From NCBI GenBank assembly GCA_003649445.1, contig QMRV01000007.1:3870-67869 (forward strand): DNA of 64,000 bases. The letters are read 5' to 3'. Source of the stretch: Thermoprotei archaeon. GTDB taxonomy: Archaea; Thermoproteota; Thermoprotei; Thermofilales; B15-G2. The position numbers and the translations under genes were made by a program. Positions 55,778 to 64,000 of the stretch are shown piece after piece. Position 1 is the stretch's first letter. Every line of letters begins with the position of its first letter. Below the pieces are notes generated by a model. The model was not told the DNA's origin and made no database searches. It worked only from the letters and a program-made list of their open reading frames with translations.

Positions 55778-56995
55778 CTAGGATAATGCCTTTACTTCCC
55801 AAAGGTGTTTCCAGTCCCTCTTGCTGACCTCCTTCAATACAGACCTGTATATCCCTAAAGTAAAACGAGCTATTTTATCCCATGTGTAAAGATTTCTTAT
55901 CTTCTTCCTAGCGTTGACGCTCATACTGTTTCTCAAGTCAACATTATCAAGAAGCTGAGCTATTCTTTCAGCTATTTCACAAGGATTTAGAAAGACCTTA
56001 AAACCCTCAACTCCGTGTTCTACTACCTCATTTGGTCCTCCGTAGTTTGGTACAATAACCGGTAAGCCGCAGGCCATTGCCTCGAGAACAGCTATTCCGA
56101 AGGGCTCATATCTGCTAGGAAAAACGCCTACGTAAGACACTTTCATTAGTGAAAAAAGCTCGTTATCATCTATTCGCCCAGTGAAATATACCTTATTCTC
56201 TAATCCGTACTTGTAAACCATCGATATCAAATACTCTCTCATAGGTCCATCTCCCGCGATTACCAGCTTTATGTCATCCCTCTTAGACTTGTTCACCAAG
56301 ATATTGAAAGCCTCAATTAAGAGATCAAGACCTTTTTCGTAAACGAGGCGTCCAACAAACATAATTATTTTCTCATGAGGAAGAGCGTACTTCTCCTTAA
56401 AGCCTGAACCAGGACTCGATGTCTCGATATCCTCCAGCTCAATAGCGTTAGGTATCTTAATGATTTTTTCAGGAAGCAGCATGAATACCCTGCTCACTTC
56501 TCTCATCATGTAGTCGCTGCAGACTATCACTTTCCATGCCTCATAAGTTACCCGCCACTCCCAGTCGTGAATAATCTTCTGGTCTTCAGTCCATATTCCG
56601 CCTCTACGTCCAATCTCTGTAGAGTGAATTGTCGCTATAAGGGGTACCTTTAAGACATGTTTTAGAGTTATTCCGGTATATGCAGTTAACCAGTCATGTA
56701 CGTGTATTATGTCAGGTTTACCCTCTTTTTTTGATAAGTCAATAGCCTTAGTTAACATTAAGTAATTGAAGTTTAAGACCCATGTAATGAAATTAGAAGA
56801 TCGTAGAGTAAATGGATTGACTCTATAAACTTTTACACCATCTATAACTTCTTCGCTTACCTCCCCCAGACTAGTAGTGATTACACTGATATCTGCTCCA
56901 AGCCTCGCCAAGTACTTAGTTAAGTAGTATACGTGTCTTCCGAGCCCACCTACGATGCTGGGAGGATACTCCCAAGAAAAATGCAGAACCTTCAT
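55778..56995 (-). CDS. GT4 glycogen/starch synthase-like glycosyltransferase
   Basis: A 405-residue GT-B glycosyltransferase. The N-domain begins VLHFSWEYPPSIVGGLGRHV, typical of glycogen-synthase-like enzymes that bind NDP-glucose, and contains IIHVHDWLT. The C-domain has IIMFVGRLVYEKGLDLLIEA near residue 208 and FPSRYEPFGIAVLEAMACGL near 300 (the E-x7-E motif). It is probably an alpha-glucan synthase or a trehalose-type glucosyltransferase. Its ATG overlaps the TGA of the upstream truncated GT gene (ATGA). Confidence 0.87.
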   Translation of the reverse strand: MKVLHFSWEYPPSIVGGLGRHVYYLTKYLARLGADISVITTSLGEVSEEVIDGVKVYRVNPFTLRSSNFITWVLNFNYLMLTKAIDLSKKEGKPDIIHVHDWLTAYTGITLKHVLKVPLIATIHSTEIGRRGGIWTEDQKIIHDWEWRVTYEAWKVIVCSDYMMREVSRVFMLLPEKIIKIPNAIELEDIETSSPGSGFKEKYALPHEKIIMFVGRLVYEKGLDLLIEAFNILVNKSKRDDIKLVIAGDGPMREYLISMVYKYGLENKVYFTGRIDDNELFSLMKVSYVGVFPSRYEPFGIAVLEAMACGLPVIVPNYGGPNEVVEHGVEGFKVFLNPCEIAERIAQLLDNVDLRNSMSVNARKKIRNLYTWDKIARFTLGIYRSVLKEVSKRDWKHLWEVKALS

Positions 56996-57576
56996 GTAGT
57001 AGCACCTACAATCTTAAGGTAGAGTTTTTGAACGTCTTTGACGGCATTGCATTTAATCACTTTTTCACCGAAGCATTTATATAAATCATTAGAGAGGTCT
57101 TCATGATGACATAAGATATAATCGGCTTCTTCCAGCAAGCAATTTTCAATACTCTCAATGACAAAGCTCAGCATATTATCCATGCTCGACCTTGTACGCT
57201 CCAAAGAGTATATACTTAGAACGAAAGGGTTTCTGAAGGCTCTAGCTAAGACTAAAGCTATCATTCCTCCGATCCACTCGTGGCCGTGAACAACTGTGAA
57301 ACCGCTATAGGGTAAAAGGTATGGAAGCTTAATTAATGCTTCGTAAACGAGTTCATGAGAATATACTATGAAATTTTTCCTCAAATATCCGGTGTCGCGA
57401 AACATGTATACTTCAATGCCATTATCCGTATACTTCTTATTCTCGGGACCTGGGTGAACGACAGCTAATTTGCAGAAATCCCGTAGACTCCTAACAAGCT
57501 CCTGGACTTTCCACGCTAGTTGACCGATTATTCGGTAAGGAGGGTACTCCCAGGAAACATGCAGAGCAGTTATCAT
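56992..57576 (-). CDS. Stand-alone GT-B N-terminal domain protein
   Basis: About 194 residues from ATG 57576, which aligns with the GT4 N-terminus (ALHVSWEYPPYRIIGQLAWK versus VLHFSWEYPPSIVGGLGRHV). It contains VVHGHEWIGG and LSIYSLERTR, i.e. only the acceptor-side Rossmann domain. The nucleotide-sugar domain is absent. The gene has no internal stops and is translationally coupled (ATGA) to the complete GT4 gene, suggesting a kept partner or regulatory subunit rather than debris. GTG 57600 is an alternative start. Confidence 0.7.
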   Translation of the reverse strand: MITALHVSWEYPPYRIIGQLAWKVQELVRSLRDFCKLAVVHPGPENKKYTDNGIEVYMFRDTGYLRKNFIVYSHELVYEALIKLPYLLPYSGFTVVHGHEWIGGMIALVLARAFRNPFVLSIYSLERTRSSMDNMLSFVIESIENCLLEEADYILCHHEDLSNDLYKCFGEKVIKCNAVKDVQKLYLKIVGATT

Positions 57577-57586
57577 AGTAATCCCT

Positions 57587-57823
57587 TTAGCAGAAGACAC
57601 TACTTAACTTGAAAATGGCGCGTCTAGTTAAGTACACTCTCTCGTTTTCAGTGATAACATAGCCTAAAGAACTCAGTTCTTCCAATAGTTGTTTAAGTTC
57701 GTCTTTAAGTAAACCCGTAAATTTGGATAGAGATGTAAGTGAAACTGCTTTATCTTTATTGACAGCGGATAATGAAAACAAGACGTTAAGAATCATCATT
57801 ACCCGCGACTCAAAACTTCCCAT
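57587..57823 (-). CDS. Small winged-helix protein
   Basis: A 78-residue wHTH (RVMMILNVLFSLSAVNKDKA, then VSLTSLSKFTGLLKDELKQL, wing ENERVYLTRRAIFKL). It is the first gene of the minus-strand glucan cluster and ends at or just beyond the start of the GT N-domain gene. It lies in the 80-bp divergent promoter region facing the GH57 gene, so it may control both directions. Confidence 0.65.
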   Translation of the reverse strand: MGSFESRVMMILNVLFSLSAVNKDKAVSLTSLSKFTGLLKDELKQLLEELSSLGYVITENERVYLTRRAIFKLSSVFC

Positions 57824-57902
57824 GTCTAGACACCAAATATACTTCGCTTATTTAAATAAAATTTATTTACATATAAAGTTTTATATTTTGTGCATACCAC
57901 TG

Positions 57903-59681
57903 GTGATTTCATTGAAGGTTGCTTTAAGTCTTAGCGATGTTGTTTACTATCCAAACGAAGAAGTTTACTTTAAGATAACTATTAAAGGCGCTTTGGGAGG
58001 AGAAAAGATGCTCTTTAAAGTGATAAAAGACTCTGTACAGGAGGTTTTTTCTCAAGACTACCACGTGATGCCATACGAAAGTTTTATCGAAGATTCTGTA
58101 GAAAACTTAGAAGAAGGCTTCTATGAAGCTCAAGTATTGTGGAGTAACAGCGTAGTCTCTCTTCCTTTCGTTGTTATATCTCCTGAGAAAGTTAAGGGAA
58201 AACTGCTTACAGTGTTCCATAACCACCAAGCTATAAACAAGCATCCCAACGGAGTATACCATGGCTCTTGGGCATTCACGCATACCTGGGAGGATGAATT
58301 TAAACCATACTACCTAGGAGGAGTGTACTTTCTTCACACTTTCCTCTTAAGAAGACTTCCTGTCAGAACATGTTTTAACTTATCGCCGAGTCTCCTCGTG
58401 CAGTGGAGAGAATTGCTTGAAAAAGGAGTTTTACTAGAGTTTGGTAGCTACGTGGAGTATATTTCGCCAGAAAGCAAGCGAGCTCAAATAGTTAAAGGTA
58501 CTCTGAATAGCTATAAGAGATTATGCGAGGAGAACGTAGTCGAAGTATTTTCGAGCTTCTTTGCACACCCAATAGCAGGGTTCATAATTGATTACTATGG
58601 CTGGCTAGACATAATTGAAAAGGAAATAAAGCTAGGAGCTAAGACTACAGAAGATATTTTAGGAGTTAAGGCTAGGGGGTTCTGGCTTCCTGAACTTTTC
58701 TTCTCGATGAGGCTCATTCCTTTAATTTCTAAGTACGGATTTGAGTACACTATCTTAGATGCCCTCAATCATTTTGTTGAGGCCCGGGGGGATAAGGGGA
58801 CTCCTTACGAGCCTTACAGAGTCAGATATAATGGTGAAGAAATAGTAGTGTTTTTTAGAAATACAGAGCTTTCAGACTATTTAAGCTTTCAAGTAAATAA
58901 AGCTAGAAATCTGCAGGAAGCAGAAGCTGTTGCCCGAGAATACGTGTTAAAAATATTGAAAACTATGATTGGAAGCGAAGATAAAGTAGTCACCGTCGCG
59001 CTGGATGGAGAAAACTGGATGATACTTCCACAGCCCTCGCCTGAGGCTGCAGTAGCATACGAGAAAATTTTAACATACATTCTGTCTTGTGAGAAGAAAG
59101 GTTACTTCAGAACAATCTTGGCTAAAGAGGTTGCCAATTTAGCCGAAAGAGAGCTTACAAAAATACCGACAACCACGTGGCTGGGAAGTATAGCTAAGTG
59201 GACTAGCGAGAAACATTCTATTCAAAGTAAACTCTGGAGCCTCGCCGAGCGAGGCTATAGCTACTTCAAAGTATACGAAGAAATTTTTGATCAAAGAGAA
59301 GAACTTAGCTACTTAGTTTACTGTATGATGCAAATACTTGATAGCGACATGTACTGGACGGAATTCATTAACGAAGAACACATTACCTCATGGTATGCTG
59401 AGCTTTCGAGGATAGCCTTATCGAGAATTAATTCATTAAGAATAAAAGGTATCAGAAAAATGAATGATAAAATAGTTATAAAGATTGAAAGCCCTTGCGA
59501 CGGAAAAATTATACTTGAGGTATTCTCCAACAGTACTAGAGCTTCACGGAAACTTATTGAGCTGAAGAGTGGAAATAACTTCGTAGAAGAGGCTGTTCGG
59601 GGAAAACTCGTCGAAGTCAGGCTCGTGACCCCCTCATCCCTCCGCTTAATACGAAAACCTGTACGCGCTGTACACGAGTAG
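57903..59681 (+). CDS. GH57 family glucanotransferase/amylopullulanase-like enzyme
   Basis: About 592 residues from GTG 57903 (TTG 57912 alternative). A leading beta domain (residues 1-95) precedes the GH57 barrel: LTVFHNHQAIN near 103, FFAHPIAGF, GFWLPELFFS near 260 (E the likely nucleophile) and ALDGENWMILP near 366 (D acid/base). A C-terminal helical bundle follows (WTSEKHSIQSKLWSLA). TATATTTT lies about 20 nt upstream of the start. An upstream in-frame ATG at 57723 overlaps the divergent gene and is not credible. It is followed 13 bp later by the phosphorylase gene. Confidence 0.85.
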   Translation: MISLKVALSLSDVVYYPNEEVYFKITIKGALGGEKMLFKVIKDSVQEVFSQDYHVMPYESFIEDSVENLEEGFYEAQVLWSNSVVSLPFVVISPEKVKGKLLTVFHNHQAINKHPNGVYHGSWAFTHTWEDEFKPYYLGGVYFLHTFLLRRLPVRTCFNLSPSLLVQWRELLEKGVLLEFGSYVEYISPESKRAQIVKGTLNSYKRLCEENVVEVFSSFFAHPIAGFIIDYYGWLDIIEKEIKLGAKTTEDILGVKARGFWLPELFFSMRLIPLISKYGFEYTILDALNHFVEARGDKGTPYEPYRVRYNGEEIVVFFRNTELSDYLSFQVNKARNLQEAEAVAREYVLKILKTMIGSEDKVVTVALDGENWMILPQPSPEAAVAYEKILTYILSCEKKGYFRTILAKEVANLAERELTKIPTTTWLGSIAKWTSEKHSIQSKLWSLAERGYSYFKVYEEIFDQREELSYLVYCMMQILDSDMYWTEFINEEHITSWYAELSRIALSRINSLRIKGIRKMNDKIVIKIESPCDGKIILEVFSNSTRASRKLIELKSGNNFVEEAVRGKLVEVRLVTPSSLRLIRKPVRAVHE

Positions 59682-59694
59682 GTGATGTGCGTCG

Positions 59695-61212
59695 ATGAGA
59701 GTTAATGTGAATGTTACTACCGAAATAGCCTTAGAGGAGGGGCGTACTTACGCTGGAGGTCTCGGTGTCTTAGAAGGAGATAAGTTCTATGCATCAGGCG
59801 AATTAGGGATAAATTATCTGGTTTTAATGCTTTTCTATAGAAATGGCTATGTTGATTACCGATTCTCTGAAGACGGATCTCCAACACCTGTACCGCAGTC
59901 TCAGCCAATAGAATTCACGAAAAAACTCAAGAAAGAAGACAGATTTCCCATAGAACTAAAGGGAGGAAAAGTCATAGTAGAGCCTCTCTCCTATAGGTAC
60001 AAGACCGCTAAAACTGTTTTCTTTAATCCCGTTCAGCCGAGCTGGGCAGTTGAGCTTGTAGATCAACTGTATGTCGAGAAACATTATGAGGAAAAGTTCT
60101 ACAAGTATGTATTACTGGCCAAAGCTGCCGCGGAGTATGTTAAGTCGCGTGTAGGATTAAGCAATGTGAACAAGATAATTCTAAACGAGGCGTACACCGC
60201 GCTTCTGCCCTTGGTACTAAGAGCTCCCAGTAAGTACATCTTCATAATTCACACTCCAGGTCCCTGGAGCCACCCAATCTTCCCAACTAGGCTCTTTGAA
60301 AGAGAATTTGGCTTCAAATTCATAACCGACAAAGTAGCCTTAACAGATATAGGCTTAGCGACATCCTTCAAAACCTACTGCGTATCAGAAAAGCATTTCG
60401 AAATTATGCAGAAGATAGTACCCCACTTTGCCCACAAGCTATCTTACATGACAAACGGCATCAATATACTACGCTGGATAAATCCTCGTCTAAAAAGACT
60501 TCTTGAAGAAAATGTCTTAAATGTAGACTCGCTGAAAAAGGCTAAGCATCAAGCCAGAGAAAAACTGCTAAGGCTCATAAAAAGCTATAAAGCCATTAAT
60601 GGCGAAGAAAAGCCGATAATCCTATGGTGTCGTAGAATAACTGGCTATAAGAGACCTTTCTTCGTAACGAGGTTTATAGAGGAAGAAAACCCCGATGCAA
60701 TAATAGTGGTTGCCGGTAAGGCCCACCCGTACGATGTAGATGGATTACGTTACATGCAAAAGTTCTATCAGTACTTCAAAGAAAAACCTAATGTAGTGTA
60801 TATACACAATTATGATGTTAGCAAAGCCAAGATACTGCTGAGCGGAGGAGACCTACTCTTATTTACGCCGTTTTCTTCACTAGAAGCCTGCGGAACGAGC
60901 TTCATGAAAGCAGCAATAAACAGTGTACCAAGCCTCTCTTCAAGAGATGGAGGTGTCCTCGAGCTAGTAGAAGATGGTATAAACGGATGGCTCTTCGGAA
61001 GAGATCTACGGCAGCTCATATATTTCGATACTCAGGAGAGAGATAGAATAAACGAGGAGGACTATAGAGAGTTTAAGGCAAAGCTTCTGAGGATACTTGA
61101 TTTAATAGCAAATAATGAGGATAAGTATTACGAGGTAGCCTTAAACTGCGTAAAAACCTTCATGCCGAAGGTAGATATCTGCGAAAAGATGAGACAGCTT
61201 GTGTGTCAGTAA
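59695..61212 (+). CDS. glgP: Short archaeal alpha-glucan phosphorylase (GT35)
   Basis: A 505-residue PLP-dependent phosphorylase that would release glucose 1-phosphate from alpha-1,4-glucan. The N-terminus RTYAGGLGVLEGDKFYAS then ELGI is the GT35 opening. Later, CRRITGYKRP, VVAGKAHPYD and the PLP region SSLEACGTSFMKAAINSVPS (Lys near 405) match the family. It is much shorter than the 800-residue bacterial/eukaryotic enzymes, as in many archaea. SD-like AGGTGATG precedes its ATG, and it shares an operon with the GH57 enzyme. Confidence 0.88.
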   Translation: MRVNVNVTTEIALEEGRTYAGGLGVLEGDKFYASGELGINYLVLMLFYRNGYVDYRFSEDGSPTPVPQSQPIEFTKKLKKEDRFPIELKGGKVIVEPLSYRYKTAKTVFFNPVQPSWAVELVDQLYVEKHYEEKFYKYVLLAKAAAEYVKSRVGLSNVNKIILNEAYTALLPLVLRAPSKYIFIIHTPGPWSHPIFPTRLFEREFGFKFITDKVALTDIGLATSFKTYCVSEKHFEIMQKIVPHFAHKLSYMTNGINILRWINPRLKRLLEENVLNVDSLKKAKHQAREKLLRLIKSYKAINGEEKPIILWCRRITGYKRPFFVTRFIEEENPDAIIVVAGKAHPYDVDGLRYMQKFYQYFKEKPNVVYIHNYDVSKAKILLSGGDLLLFTPFSSLEACGTSFMKAAINSVPSLSSRDGGVLELVEDGINGWLFGRDLRQLIYFDTQERDRINEEDYREFKAKLLRILDLIANNEDKYYEVALNCVKTFMPKVDICEKMRQLVCQ

Positions 61213-61436
61213 GCAATCTCGTGGTGGCACATGAACTAGCTATCGTTTACATTAAGAAACACATTAATGTATATATTTTATATGTCGCTTATCATAGGCT
61301 TACTCGATATGATTTATGAAGAGACTGGGCTATACTACTACTTTAAAGTATTTAAACATCTTTTGTCTAAGAGTATTCAAGCTTAAACTACATTATCTAA
61401 GGAAAGTTATTTTAATGAATTCTGCGAGTCATATTT

Positions 61437-62276
61437 ATGAAAGTAGAATTCTGGTATCAGCTGCCTGTTACAGCTAGCGTCGATTATATAATGAAGTGTG
61501 CTCTTAAAGCTGAGAAAATAGGCTTTGACGGAGTAACTCACGAAGATCACTTCTGGGTAGTTCGAGTAGGTAGTGGCTGTAGACCCGAGTGCTGGACTAT
61601 GCTGACTGCAATAGCTATGAAAACTAATCTTAAGGTAGCTCCACTAGTAGTCTGCATTCCTTATAGACCTCCATCGTTACTAGCGAAAATAGTAACTACG
61701 TTAGATCAGCTGACAAAAGGTAGAGTAATGCTGATTTATGGTGCAGGGTGGTGGAAAGAAGAATTTGAGGCATTTGGCTATAAGTGGGAGCCTGATAGAG
61801 TACGTGTAGAGAGAACTTTTGAGGCAGTAAAGCTCATTAAAAGACTCTGGACTGAAGAAAATGTTACATTCGAGGGAAAGTACTATTCTGTTAAAAACTG
61901 TACGCTTGAACCTAAGCCGTACCAAAAGCCGCACCCACCTATTTTATGCGGCGGGCAAGGTAGGCGTATGAGGAAATTTGCTGCACAGAATGTAGACGGC
62001 TGGGTTGGAGCAGTAAAGTTAGGTGGATTTAAAGAGTATTTAGAGAGGAAAAGATTTGTTGAAAAATACTGTAGGAAGAAAGACTTTATTTACGGCTACG
62101 CTGTCCGCTTTAATGGATACGAAGTTTCGCCAGAAGATTTGATCGAAGAATTCAAGCAGTATATCAAGATAGGCGTTACATGGATAAATATTCGAGTAGA
62201 CCCTGATACAGAGAACTTAGAGCTTCTTGATAAAATAGCTGAAGTAATAAAATACTTTAAAAAACAGCTACCTTAA
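61437..62276 (+). CDS. Luciferase-like (probably F420-dependent) oxidoreductase
   Basis: A 279-residue TIM-barrel LLM protein. Motifs KAEKIGFDGVTHEDHFW, LAKIVTTLDQLTKGRVMLIYGAGWWKEEF (shown here as part of one region) and VERTFEAVKLIKRLW then ENVTFEGKYYSV are typical. KPHPPILCGGQGRRM is the cofactor-phosphate region. In archaea such enzymes normally use F420. The substrate is unknown. It converges with the GH42-like gene, overlapping by 9 bp. Confidence 0.85.
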   Translation: MKVEFWYQLPVTASVDYIMKCALKAEKIGFDGVTHEDHFWVVRVGSGCRPECWTMLTAIAMKTNLKVAPLVVCIPYRPPSLLAKIVTTLDQLTKGRVMLIYGAGWWKEEFEAFGYKWEPDRVRVERTFEAVKLIKRLWTEENVTFEGKYYSVKNCTLEPKPYQKPHPPILCGGQGRRMRKFAAQNVDGWVGAVKLGGFKEYLERKRFVEKYCRKKDFIYGYAVRFNGYEVSPEDLIEEFKQYIKIGVTWINIRVDPDTENLELLDKIAEVIKYFKKQLP

Positions 62277-64000
62277 AACTATATGATATACTTTGACTTC
62301 ACAGAGATCTATTTGCGTAGCGAACTTCGGCTTTGAGTAATCTAACTCTATTTTCTTTTTTCCGAATAAATCTACTACTTCACACTTCTTAAAGCCCATC
62401 CTTGAGGCATTTAACTCTATTTCGATTTCTTGCTGTTTATCGGCTACCTCAATTACTATGAGTATAAAGCCATTAGGTGCTCTGCGAACACCCCAGATAA
62501 CTCCTTGTTTGATAGGAGACTGCACTTTAACATAGGGGGTTAAGCTTGCTAGAGAGAGAGCGGAGTCTAGTATTTTCTCGAGACTTTCTTTGCTGAAGAC
62601 TCCTGCGGAGTATATTACGTAGCCGTTTCCGTATTTGTTTACAGTGAGGACTGGAGCTTCTCCGCAGACACAGATGCCTTCAGCCTTCTCTAAAGCTATT
62701 TTCTGCACAGGAATACACTTCAGTACATCGCCTTTCCTTAGGGCTTCGAAATCTTCTGCTACATAGGCTTCTCTGTATTTGGCTTTAAGGTAGCGTGCTA
62801 AGAAATCCCACCCTTCTCTAGCGTTGGGGTCGAGGTTTAGTCCTGATCTCCTTAAAACTGACCACAAGTGTCCTTCAAGCCACGGAGGAATAGTTTCTAG
62901 TATCCAGCTTCCTGTTCTCAGTCTTATTGGAAGATATTCTCTCACTCTAGTTAAGTGTGCTAGAACCTCTTTATCTAGGTCTATTTCAGCCTCAAGACCT
63001 AGAATTTCTGAGAGAGGCTCGCAGGGAACTTTGCTATATGGATCTCCTTTTTCATCAAATTCTCCGGCGAAAGGTCCTACGAGAAGTACTCCTCCTTTCT
63101 TAACATATTCTTTGAGTTTCTCGGCGTGGCTTCGAGAAATGTACTTTATGTGTGGAGCTATTATCAGCTTGAATTTATCTACGCGGCCGTAGTCTAAGTG
63201 GTCTTCTGTGGCAATAGCTGTTTCAGAGCCGTAGCCTTTCCACAGTAGAAGAGAGAGATATCTCATTGCCGGAGCTACAGCGACTCCGCTTTCATGGAAG
63301 CTGTTCTCGTCCAGAAGGAGTACGCCTATACTCGGCTCGAGAGGCGGTGAAGCTCCTAGAATATCCATTATTTTTCTGAACATTGAGTTAAGTTTCTGTA
63401 CAGCTAGATACGACTCCTTGAATTGCACTTTTTCTTTTTTGTTGTATCTCCAGCTTTGTCCTGTTACTAGTCCCCAGTAGTCTGACTTGAAGTCCCAGAA
63501 AGTCATTCCTGTTCCTCCCATTGCTTGAATAAACCATGCGTGTCTAATGCACCACTTGTAGTCCTGGAAACCAGACATCTCGTTTACCTGATGAGGAGGC
63601 TCTGAGGAGCCTCTAGAGACCGCTATATAGTAGAATGCTCTTTCAAATGTAGCTTCGAAGTCCTGTATTCCTGCGTGCGCATTTTTGGCTACGCTACAGA
63701 CTTTGTACCATCTGCCGTGGCCTATGAAGCCCGGTAGATCCATGTTTACTTCAAGTGAAATCGGCCTATAGGGGTCGTACTTGTAGACTATGTCGCAGAA
63801 AGTTTTCCATACCTTGACATAGAGATACTGCTTGAACCTATACCAGTCCCATCGAGCAGTCTTCCACTTAGAAAGCTTTCTTCCCTTAAAGTCTTCAGGC
63901 TTAAGGCTTACCGGAGGATATACTTCTTCCCATGAACCATAAGTATTTGGATCATTGTTCCAGCGCTCACCGAGCTCCTCTAGGCTAAACTGTTCTTTAA
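62268..64000 (-). CDS. GH42-like beta-galactosidase, N-terminus beyond the window
   Basis: The frame is open from the right edge, so the start lies outside; ATG 63743 is internal. About 576 codons are seen. The barrel part includes SKWKTARWDWYRFKQYLYVK, PPHQVNEMSGFQDYKW (E as a likely nucleophile) and GGTGMTFWDFK. From about 63300 it has the trimerisation domain (IGVLLLDENS, KLIIAPHIKYISRSHA, YVKKGGVLLVGPF) and a small C-terminal beta domain (FILIVIEVADKQQEIEIEL). This is closer to canonical GH42 than the two proteins near 8-12 kb. No family substrate can be fixed. Confidence 0.82.
   Translation of the reverse strand, partial: KEQFSLEELGERWNNDPNTYGSWEEVYPPVSLKPEDFKGRKLSKWKTARWDWYRFKQYLYVKVWKTFCDIVYKYDPYRPISLEVNMDLPGFIGHGRWYKVCSVAKNAHAGIQDFEATFERAFYYIAVSRGSSEPPHQVNEMSGFQDYKWCIRHAWFIQAMGGTGMTFWDFKSDYWGLVTGQSWRYNKKEKVQFKESYLAVQKLNSMFRKIMDILGASPPLEPSIGVLLLDENSFHESGVAVAPAMRYLSLLLWKGYGSETAIATEDHLDYGRVDKFKLIIAPHIKYISRSHAEKLKEYVKKGGVLLVGPFAGEFDEKGDPYSKVPCEPLSEILGLEAEIDLDKEVLAHLTRVREYLPIRLRTGSWILETIPPWLEGHLWSVLRRSGLNLDPNAREGWDFLARYLKAKYREAYVAEDFEALRKGDVLKCIPVQKIALEKAEGICVCGEAPVLTVNKYGNGYVIYSAGVFSKESLEKILDSALSLASLTPYVKVQSPIKQGVIWGVRRAPNGFILIVIEVADKQQEIEIELNASRMGFKKCEVVDLFGKKKIELDYSKPKFATQIDLCEVKVYHIVLR

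Noticed and set aside
57723..57902. N-terminal extension of the GH57 gene to ATG 57723
   Set aside because: It overlaps the divergent wHTH gene completely and gives a sequence unlike any GH57 N-terminus. GTG 57903 or TTG 57912 fits the TATA box and the domain start.
1..64000. tRNA, rRNA or CRISPR array
   Set aside because: Reading for T-loop-like GGTTCRAATCC, conserved rRNA segments and regularly spaced repeats gave no candidate. A dedicated tRNA or covariance search could still find an intron-containing tRNA or C/D box RNA.

Overview
The window looks like the chromosome of a thermophilic archaeon, most likely a Thermoproteota lineage. Supporting signs are an archaeal 20S proteasome alpha subunit, leaderless genes with a TATA element about 25-30 nt before the start codon, GTG/TTG starts, SD motifs (GAGGTGA-like) mainly inside operons, a short archaeal-type GT35 phosphorylase, GH57 enzymes, DUF234-type ATPases, many VapBC/HEPN-MNT pairs, and AT-rich, AGA/AGG-rich coding. 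I cannot name a genus. No rRNA, tRNA, CRISPR array or insertion sequence was recognised.

Layout. 0-3.2 kb: wHTH regulator plus ABC ATPase, a CPBP membrane protease and a UlaG-like metallo-hydrolase. 3.3-7.0 kb: an hdrC-hdrB-hdrA operon whose HdrA carries an MvhD-like C-terminal domain. 7-8.1 kb: a diiron-protein remnant and a HEPN/MNT pair with a broken MNT gene. 8.3-12 kb: two GH42-like proteins. 12-20 kb: small genes, a gene-poor stretch with remnants, a ribbon-helix-helix regulator, a wHTH protein under a perfect inverted repeat, a methyltransferase, VapBC, and the proteasome gene with a TIM-barrel partner. 19.6-20.6 kb: a decayed ABC/wHTH locus. 20.6-25 kb: GH127 and an (alpha/alpha)6 glycosidase. 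25.2-30.2 kb: a broken secreted metallopeptidase, toxin-antitoxin genes and remnants. 30.7-35.7 kb: a CFI-box surface protein and GH116. 35.7-40.6 kb: ATPase, VapBC, and feoA-feoB with a DtxR regulator and a matching palindromic operator. 40.7-46.2 kb: GH63-like enzyme, a ceramidase-like gene split by TGA, and a clan GH-A enzyme. 46.4-49.9 kb: toxin-antitoxin pair, ABC exporter, broken phosphodiesterase. 50-54.3 kb: GH36, an AP-superfamily hydrolase and a PHP hydrolase. 54.4-61.2 kb: an alpha-glucan storage cluster (two GH57, GT4 synthase, lone GT N-domain, wHTH, GT35 phosphorylase). 61.4-64 kb: an F420-type luciferase-like oxidoreductase and a GH42-like protein running off the right edge.

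The theme is saccharide breakdown: eleven glycoside hydrolases, nearly all without signal peptides, beside glycogen-type metabolism. Imported oligosaccharides are therefore probably trimmed inside the cell, but no sugar importer is present here. A second theme is gene decay and small toxin-antitoxin modules. The most unusual observation is that three otherwise open genes are each interrupted by a single in-frame TGA with convincing coding sequence on both sides. Either these are fresh nonsense mutations or TGA is sometimes read through. Several other genes clearly use TGA as a real stop.
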